From Kiritimatiellia bacterium (GTDB lineage: Bacteria > Verrucomicrobiota > Kiritimatiellia > CAIQIC01 > Lenti-01), in assembly GCA_018432565.1 (NCBI GenBank), contig JAHDSS010000368.1, positions 1 to 9,948 on the forward strand: 9,948 nucleotides of DNA, in the 5' to 3' direction. Position numbers and translations under genes: made by a program. Numbering within the stretch: position 1 is the stretch's first letter; each line of letters starts with the position of its first letter. Shown here in pieces: positions 5,866 through 9,948 of the stretch. The notes below the pieces were generated by a model that did not search any database, was not told where the DNA came from, and saw nothing but the letters and a program-made list of their open reading frames with translations.

Positions 5866-6246
5866 ATGAAGAAGGCAGGCGGACGGGGTTGGATGGCGGC
5901 GGGATTGCTGGGGGCATTGCTGGTGGCGGGGCTGGCGGGGGGGTGCGACGACGACAACTACAGCCGGGATCCGGCCGAGGGCATGGGGCTGCTGGTGGTG
6001 GATAACTTCACGGGAACGCGCCTGCGGGTCTATCTGGACGGGGAGCGGGTGGAAAATGTCAGCTCGGGGGAGCATCGCTACTACGATCTGGCGCCGGGGA
6101 TCTATCGGATTGCGCTGGACGGCAGCGATACGGACCGTTCCTGGGCAGGCGACGTGGATCTATTGGAAGGCCGGCGGACCGTGATGGAAGTGCGTTCCTG
6201 GTCCAGCGATTATCGGGAGTACGACGTTCGGATTTATTTCGACTGA
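5866..6246 (+). CDS. Small lipoprotein with a predicted beta-sandwich domain
   Basis: This is the only supported plus-strand gene; it encodes 126 residues. Lys2, Lys3 and Arg7 precede a hydrophobic stretch (10-25) ending LAGGC, so Cys27 is the likely lipidated residue. Residues 28-30 are all Asp; by the E. coli rule Asp at +2 favours staying in the inner membrane, but this rule does not hold in all bacteria. The mature part alternates short strands (LLVVDNF, RLRVYLDG, YYDLAPGIYRIALDG, DVRIYFD). That pattern resembles PEGA-like or surface beta-sandwich domains, and no specific function is recognised. GGAGG lies 6 bases before the ATG. The gene has its own upstream region and ends 9 bases from the stop of the opposing minus-strand gene, so it is probably monocistronic. 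Confidence 0.85.
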   Translation: MKKAGGRGWMAAGLLGALLVAGLAGGCDDDNYSRDPAEGMGLLVVDNFTGTRLRVYLDGERVENVSSGEHRYYDLAPGIYRIALDGSDTDRSWAGDVDLLEGRRTVMEVRSWSSDYREYDVRIYFD

Positions 6247-6255
6247 CGGGCGGGA

Positions 6256-7242
6256 TCAGTTGTTGAACAAGGCGTCGGCGGCCTGGCGGCCGGCTTCGGC
6301 GCCGATGCCGCCCGTGAACGCGCCCGTGGCGGCGCCGACGGTGGCGCTGACGATGTTCTTCAGCCGTCCCATCCAGCTGTTGGCGCGCTGGTCCACGGCC
6401 TCCTGTTCCACGGCGGCCAGTTTCTGGGCCTGGGCGCGCATGGCCTCGGCGTCCGCCTGGGCTTCCGCTGTTTTTCGTGAGGCGTATTCCTGTTCGGCGG
6501 CCTGGCGTTCCATGGCCATCTGCTGCATGCCGGCCTGGGCGTCCTGCAGGGCGCGTTCGCGTTTGTCCTGGCGGCTCTGGGCAAAGGCTTCCATGGGATT
6601 GACGGCGGTGTCTTCGGGCATGGCGTTGAAATCGGGAAGGGGGGCTTCCGCGTCGGCCAGGGGGTTGGCCGGGCGGGGGGGGGCGGCCGGTGCGGAAACC
6701 GGGGGCGGGGAGGTCTGATCGCGCGCGAGCCACGCGGCGAGGGGGGGCGGGGGGGATTGGCCTTGGAGCAGTTCAATCCAGGTCTGGACTTCGCCCAGAA
6801 GGCGGCTGCCATTTTGGAAGGGCTCGGTCAGCCATTGATCCATCACCAGGCGGCGCATGGCGGAAAACTCCAGGGGCGTGTCGCCCAGGCGGGCGTCGGT
6901 CGCCAATTGGCCGAGATAATGCAGGTTGTTCTGGCTTTCAGCCGTGGTGTAGTCCGAGACGAAACCGGCAAACGCCTCTTTGGCGCCGTCGCCGAAATGG
7001 TCATCGAGATCGGCGCGGAGCCGTCGGGTTTCGGACGCCATCCAGGCAGCGGCCTGTTCCCGGATCTGCCCGGCTGCATCTTGGGAAAGCGGCTGAGCCA
7101 TCTGGAGGGCCTGGGATTGGACTTCGCGGGCCAGGGCAAATCGGGTATAGGCGTTGAGCAGAATGCCGGCGTCGGTGTCGGGCCGCGCGGTGGCGGGTGA
7201 AGCGGCGGCCATCGCGGCCAGCAGGAAAAGAACGGATTTCAT
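6256..7242 (-). CDS. Exported coiled-coil protein with C-terminal glycine zipper
   Basis: This 328-residue protein is of unrecognised family. A signal peptide (1-19) ends in ATA before Arg20, fitting signal peptidase I. Residues 25-160 are helical and mixed in character; 163-210 is a Pro-rich linker. Residues 222-287 are a highly charged Ala/Gln/Glu/Arg helix, probably a coiled coil. The last 40 residues run from NSW (288-290) into a Gly/Ala stretch, GAATGAFTGGIGAEAG, a glycine zipper able to pack in or against a membrane. GGGAGA lies before the ATG at 7242. A longer reading to 7569 overlaps the preceding lipoprotein gene and has no signal peptide, so it is rejected. It follows the lipoprotein gene by 23 bases and is the last gene of the cluster. 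The tail resembles one in the first protein of the cluster. Confidence 0.82.
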   Translation of the reverse strand: MKSVLFLLAAMAAASPATARPDTDAGILLNAYTRFALAREVQSQALQMAQPLSQDAAGQIREQAAAWMASETRRLRADLDDHFGDGAKEAFAGFVSDYTTAESQNNLHYLGQLATDARLGDTPLEFSAMRRLVMDQWLTEPFQNGSRLLGEVQTWIELLQGQSPPPPLAAWLARDQTSPPPVSAPAAPPRPANPLADAEAPLPDFNAMPEDTAVNPMEAFAQSRQDKRERALQDAQAGMQQMAMERQAAEQEYASRKTAEAQADAEAMRAQAQKLAAVEQEAVDQRANSWMGRLKNIVSATVGAATGAFTGGIGAEAGRQAADALFNN

Positions 7243-7265
7243 GGCGGATTCTCCCGGGTTGGAAT

Positions 7266-8180
7266 TCAAGGGGCGACGGCGCGCGCCTGGATGCGGCCGC
7301 CACCGATATCGAGCACCTGCAGTTTCAAGCCGTCGGGCGGAGAGAGGACCAGCGCTTCCGCCAGTTCCTCGGGGGGCAGGGCGGATTCCATGCTGAATTC
7401 CGCCACGCCGGCGGTGTAGCTGCGCTGGGCGACGCCGCGCACATCGGAGGGGCGTCCCCGCAGGGAGTCGCGCAGCGCCTTGAGCTTCCAGAGCTGGTCC
7501 ACGCCGCCCACGGTCAGTTCCACGCGATGGACAAAGGCACCGGCGCCCGGATCGCCGCCGGGCGTCCATTTCGCGAGCATGTCGGGCAGCAGGGCATCCA
7601 GGGCCTTCTCGCCGGCGCCGCGCAGGGCCTTGGCGCTGCCGCTGACATCCTCCAGGCCGACCACCGTGACGTCTTCGGAAGCGGCGGCAAGGGTGGCGGA
7701 ATTGTCGGTGCGGACGGCGCGCAGGGTGGCAACGGCCTGGTAGGAGCGCAGATTGGTGTCCGAGATGCGCCGGGCGGAGGGTTTGGCCACCGCTTCGCCG
7801 ATGAGGACGATGTCCGCGCCGAATTGCGTGCCGAGGGCGGCGGCCCCGCGGTTGTCGCCGGCGGTGATCAGCATTTGCCGGCTGCGGGCGATGTTGGCGC
7901 GCACCATGTCCTGATCCACCACGGGCACATTCAGGGCGATCAGCTTTTTGATGGCCATGGCTTCGACCTCGGCGGTGGCGATCGTGCCGAGGCTTTTCTC
8001 GTCCATGATTACCATGACCCGTGGAAGGAGGGACGACGGGACGACGGGTTTTGCCCGGGCCGCCTGCCGCGGGGCGGGGGCCGGGCGGGAAGCGGCCGGC
8101 GCCTGAGCGGGTCCGGTCGGGGTGACGCAGCCGGCCAGCAGCAAGAGAAGCGGAAGAAGGACGATGGGACGAATTTTCAT
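7266..8180 (-). CDS. Lipoprotein with CsgG/LpoB-like domain plus a C-terminal alpha/beta domain
   Basis: This 304-residue lipoprotein has signal residues 1-17 and lipobox LLAGC with Cys18; Val at +2 allows outer-membrane sorting. After a Pro/Ala-rich linker (19-50), residues 53-207 show an alternating strand/helix pattern (RVMVIMDEKS, IKKLIALNVPVVDQD, ALGTQFGADIVLIGEAVA) like the nucleotide-free alpha/beta fold of the CsgG/LpoB/TolB-N group. Residues 215-304 form a second small domain starting with VHRVELTVGGVDQLWKLKALRDS; its function is unknown. AAAGGA lies 9 bases before the ATG at 8180. An in-frame TTG at 8198 exists but has no ribosome site and would disrupt the signal peptide. It starts 14 bases after the smaller CsgG-like gene, and the two products may assemble together. 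Confidence 0.82.
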   Translation of the reverse strand: MKIRPIVLLPLLLLLAGCVTPTGPAQAPAASRPAPAPRQAARAKPVVPSSLLPRVMVIMDEKSLGTIATAEVEAMAIKKLIALNVPVVDQDMVRANIARSRQMLITAGDNRGAAALGTQFGADIVLIGEAVAKPSARRISDTNLRSYQAVATLRAVRTDNSATLAAASEDVTVVGLEDVSGSAKALRGAGEKALDALLPDMLAKWTPGGDPGAGAFVHRVELTVGGVDQLWKLKALRDSLRGRPSDVRGVAQRSYTAGVAEFSMESALPPEELAEALVLSPPDGLKLQVLDIGGGRIQARAVAP

Positions 8181-8194
8181 GATGGGGATTCCTT

Positions 8195-8761
8195 TCAACG
8201 CAGGTGACGGTTCAGGGCGACAGCCATGTCATGGACGACTTTCCGGGAATGCTGGGCAAGGGTATCGTTTCGGCCGCCCCGTGCCGCGTGATCCACGCTC
8301 CAGAGGATCTTGCCCGTGCCGCAATCAATCAGACGGATCGTGATGCCGACGACGGGGTAGGAGCGGCCGCCCAGCGCGACGGTTTCATATTCCGAGACCG
8401 TGCCGATGATGACGGCCTGCGCGCCGGCCATCTGGCCGAGCTGGGCGGCCTGGCCGGCGGTCAGGCCGGAGAGGGCGACTTCGGTTTCGCCCAGCACGCC
8501 GGACATCTGTGCGCGTTCCACCAGCTCGTAGCGGGTTTGCTTCATCATTTCGGTGACGAACTGGTCCGACACGGAGCCGCCGATCAGCGTGGTGGCGGCC
8601 TTGAAGGGAAGAATGCCGACTTTGGCGATGTCCAGGGCTTCGCGAGCGACATAGACATTGGGTTCGCCGGTGCCGGCCCCTCCGGAGGTGGAGCCGCCGG
8701 GCGCGGCGCAGCCCGCCAGCAGGGCCAGAAGGGGGAAAGAGAGCAAGAAGCGGAATTTCAT
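8195..8761 (-). CDS. CsgG/LpoB-like outer-membrane lipoprotein
   Basis: This 188-residue lipoprotein has lipobox LLAGC with Cys18 and Ala at +2. The mature part follows the CsgG pattern: KVGILPFKAATT (47-58), VSDQFVTEMMKQTRYELVER (64-83), SGLTAGQAAQLGQMAGAQ with VIIGTVSEYE (98-125), then VGITIRLIDCGTGKILWSV (138-156). It is much shorter than E. coli CsgG (277-residue precursor) and has no obvious room for the two barrel-forming hairpins. It is therefore more likely a LpoB/FlgO-type accessory lipoprotein than a secretion pore. AGGAG lies 6 bases before the ATG and overlaps the stop codon of the coiled-coil gene 9 bases upstream, which suggests coupling. Confidence 0.88.
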   Translation of the reverse strand: MKFRFLLSFPLLALLAGCAAPGGSTSGGAGTGEPNVYVAREALDIAKVGILPFKAATTLIGGSVSDQFVTEMMKQTRYELVERAQMSGVLGETEVALSGLTAGQAAQLGQMAGAQAVIIGTVSEYETVALGGRSYPVVGITIRLIDCGTGKILWSVDHAARGGRNDTLAQHSRKVVHDMAVALNRHLR

Positions 8762-8770
8762 ACGGATCTC

Positions 8771-9157
8771 CTATTTCATTTCCAGTTTGCGGACGCGGGA
8801 ATCCAGCGATTGCAGGCGGGTGACGGTCTGCTCCAGCTGCTGCACCCGTCGTTCCAGGTCGGCGATGCGACGTTCCATGTTGTAGGCGATGGAGGGCGGG
8901 CGGGACACCGGTCCCAGGCGGGCTTCCAGAGCGTCCAGGCGTTGCAGAAGGGCCTTCCATTCGGCTTCGGTGACCACGGGTGCCGGCGGGGTCGCAGGCT
9001 CCGGGATGTCGGCCGGACGGGACGGGGCGGTGTCGGCGTCGGGAAACACGCTTTCCACCGGGCTGACGACCTGTCCGGAGGCCGGGGCCGGGCCAAGGGC
9101 CGGCAGGCAGAGCAAAACGAGGATGAGCGAAGCGGTTTTCATGGGGAAGGTGTTCAT
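8771..9157 (-). CDS. Small exported coiled-coil protein
   Basis: This 128-residue protein has a hydrophobic signal (about 9-23) ending near PASG, consistent with signal peptidase I cleavage around residue 28. Residues 30-62 are Pro/Ala/Asp-rich and probably disordered. Residues 66-82 and 93-126 carry Leu-based heptads (RRIADLERRVQQLEQTVTRL), so the mature protein should oligomerise as a coiled coil. This resembles the N-terminal trimerisation helix of CpoB/YbgF, without its TPR part. The start is uncertain: ATG 9157 overlaps the preceding stop in the ATGA style used elsewhere here and is preferred. ATG 9142 gives a cleaner signal peptide; ATG 9193 lies deep in the neighbour. No strong ribosome site marks any of them. 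It is the second gene visible in the envelope cluster. Confidence 0.75.
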   Translation of the reverse strand: MNTFPMKTASLILVLLCLPALGPAPASGQVVSPVESVFPDADTAPSRPADIPEPATPPAPVVTEAEWKALLQRLDALEARLGPVSRPPSIAYNMERRIADLERRVQQLEQTVTRLQSLDSRVRKLEMK

Positions 9158-9948
9158 TGTCCGGAGTTCGACATGCCGATTTTCCAGCCGCATTTGGGGC
9201 AGACGATCCAGTAGAGCACGTCATCGCCGGGGCCCGGTGGTTGTTTGCCGCAGGGGTAATGTTTGCAACGGGCGCAGACCAGCCACCAGTCGCGAGGGGG
9301 CTGGGTGGCCGGGGTGGAAGCCGTAGAGGATGCCGGCGATGGCGAAGGGGAGGCGGCAGTGGCGGAACTGGACCCCAGTCCGGGAGGCGGCGGTCCGGGG
9401 CGCCCGGTGACATTGCATACCGGACAGCGCCAGTCATGGACGGTCATGTTGCCGGTATCGTAGACGTGCTCCACAAGGTCGGTTCGTCCGCAGAGGGGAC
9501 AGTGGCCGACCAGGGGAGCAGATGAACTGCTGGTTGTTTCCGGTTTGGGGGCAGAGGACGAGGCGCTGTCCGAACTGGCGGTCGAACCGGCACTGCCGGC
9601 TCCACCGGATGGCTTGGACGAACTGGAGGGTTTGGTCTGAGCGGAAGGTTTTTTGCCGCCGGAACCGGAGGATCTGGAGGCCGGGGCCGCCGCGCTGGCG
9701 GATGGCGCCGGAGAAGCGCTTGCGCCGCCGCTGGAGGAGGAATCGGAATCGTCCTCGTCCGAGCCGAAAATGTCACCAACAACCCGGTCGGCAGCCCCCT
9801 GGCCCATGGCCTGGCCGAAGGCTTTTCCCCCTTCGGTGATGCCGGATTCCACGGCATCGCCGATGGCCTTGCCCCAGCTGTTTTCCCGGTCGGCCTTGTT
9901 GACGTTCCGGGTGGAGTCGTCCCGGATATTCCGGGCATCGCGTCCGCC
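9154..9948 (-). CDS. Ser-rich double zinc-ribbon protein with glycine-zipper segment, 5' end beyond the window
   Basis: The minus-strand frame is open from the right edge to TGA at 9154, giving 264 visible residues. A GTG at 9852 could serve as a start, but no ribosome site precedes it. The upstream residues also look coding (DRENSWGKAIGDAVESG), so the gene probably begins outside the window. Order: NSW motif at visible residues 23-25, a Gly-rich zipper to about 62, an acidic/Ser patch (DEDDSDSSSS), a long Ser/Ala/Pro low-complexity linker, zinc ribbon 1 (CPLC...CPVC, visible Cys150, 153, 175, 178), a second Pro/Ser linker, and zinc ribbon 2 (CARC...CPKC, Cys225, 228, 250, 253). The family is not recognised. 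The tandem ribbons suggest binding to protein or nucleic acid; the zipper suggests membrane contact. The stop overlaps the next start. Confidence 0.78.
   Translation of the reverse strand, partial: GGRDARNIRDDSTRNVNKADRENSWGKAIGDAVESGITEGGKAFGQAMGQGAADRVVGDIFGSDEDDSDSSSSGGASASPAPSASAAAPASRSSGSGGKKPSAQTKPSSSSKPSGGAGSAGSTASSDSASSSAPKPETTSSSSAPLVGHCPLCGRTDLVEHVYDTGNMTVHDWRCPVCNVTGRPGPPPPGLGSSSATAASPSPSPASSTASTPATQPPRDWWLVCARCKHYPCGKQPPGPGDDVLYWIVCPKCGWKIGMSNSGQ

Noticed and set aside
7243..7569. Upstream extension of the 328-residue exported protein
   Set aside because: It overlaps the lipoprotein gene and would bury a clean signal peptide and ribosome site at 7242.
8204..9214. Plus-strand frame opposite the CsgG-like and coiled-coil genes
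   Set aside because: It has no recognisable domain or start signal and mirrors the codon structure of the lipoprotein genes on the other strand.

Overview
The window is GC-rich, and almost all of its coding capacity lies on the minus strand. Predicted lipoproteins and Sec-exported envelope proteins point to a Gram-negative (diderm) bacterium. The mix of families (AmmeMemoRadiSam genes, KaiC-like and ExeA-like ATPases, CsgG-like lipoproteins) would fit the PVC group or a deltaproteobacterial-type lineage. No taxonomic marker is present, so that placement is only a guess.

Region A (1-3054, minus, 5'->3' from right to left) is a tightly overlapping operon. It encodes a six-helix DsbD/TauE-like membrane protein, an AmmeMemoRadiSam-type radical SAM enzyme with an N-terminal membrane or signal segment, and a single long ORF that fuses Memo (system protein B) to AMMECR1 (system protein A). 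The fusion ORF runs off the left edge without a stop. In front of the operon is an AT-rich control region (about 3157-3203) with two overlapping 22-bp palindromes, a likely operator. The membrane segments suggest that the radical SAM/Memo system works at or outside the cytoplasmic membrane and that the transporter may bring it reducing power. That is inference.

Region B (3250-5652, minus) is a second operon: a stand-alone receiver domain, a KaiC/RecA-like ATPase that lacks the KaiC catalytic glutamates, an ExeA/GspA-like AAA+ ATPase, and a small single-span membrane protein with a proline-rich tail. Two of the three junctions are ATGA overlaps. I do not recognise this four-gene set as a named system; it is the best candidate here for an undescribed module.

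Region C (5653-6246) holds a divergent promoter region and one plus-strand gene, a small lipoprotein.

Region D (6256-9948, minus) is a cell-envelope gene cluster. It contains a Ser-rich double zinc-ribbon protein (5' end off the window), an exported coiled-coil protein, two successive lipoproteins with CsgG/LpoB-like domains, and an exported coiled-coil protein with a C-terminal glycine zipper. The first and last proteins share a similar NSW plus glycine-zipper segment, which ties the cluster together. The last gene converges on the plus-strand lipoprotein with only 9 bases between the stop codons.

Five minus-strand junctions have the same ATGA stop/start overlap (TCAT on the plus strand at 1253, 2419, 3603, 5263 and 9154), so translational coupling is the rule here. 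No tRNA, rRNA, CRISPR, insertion sequence or attachment site was seen.
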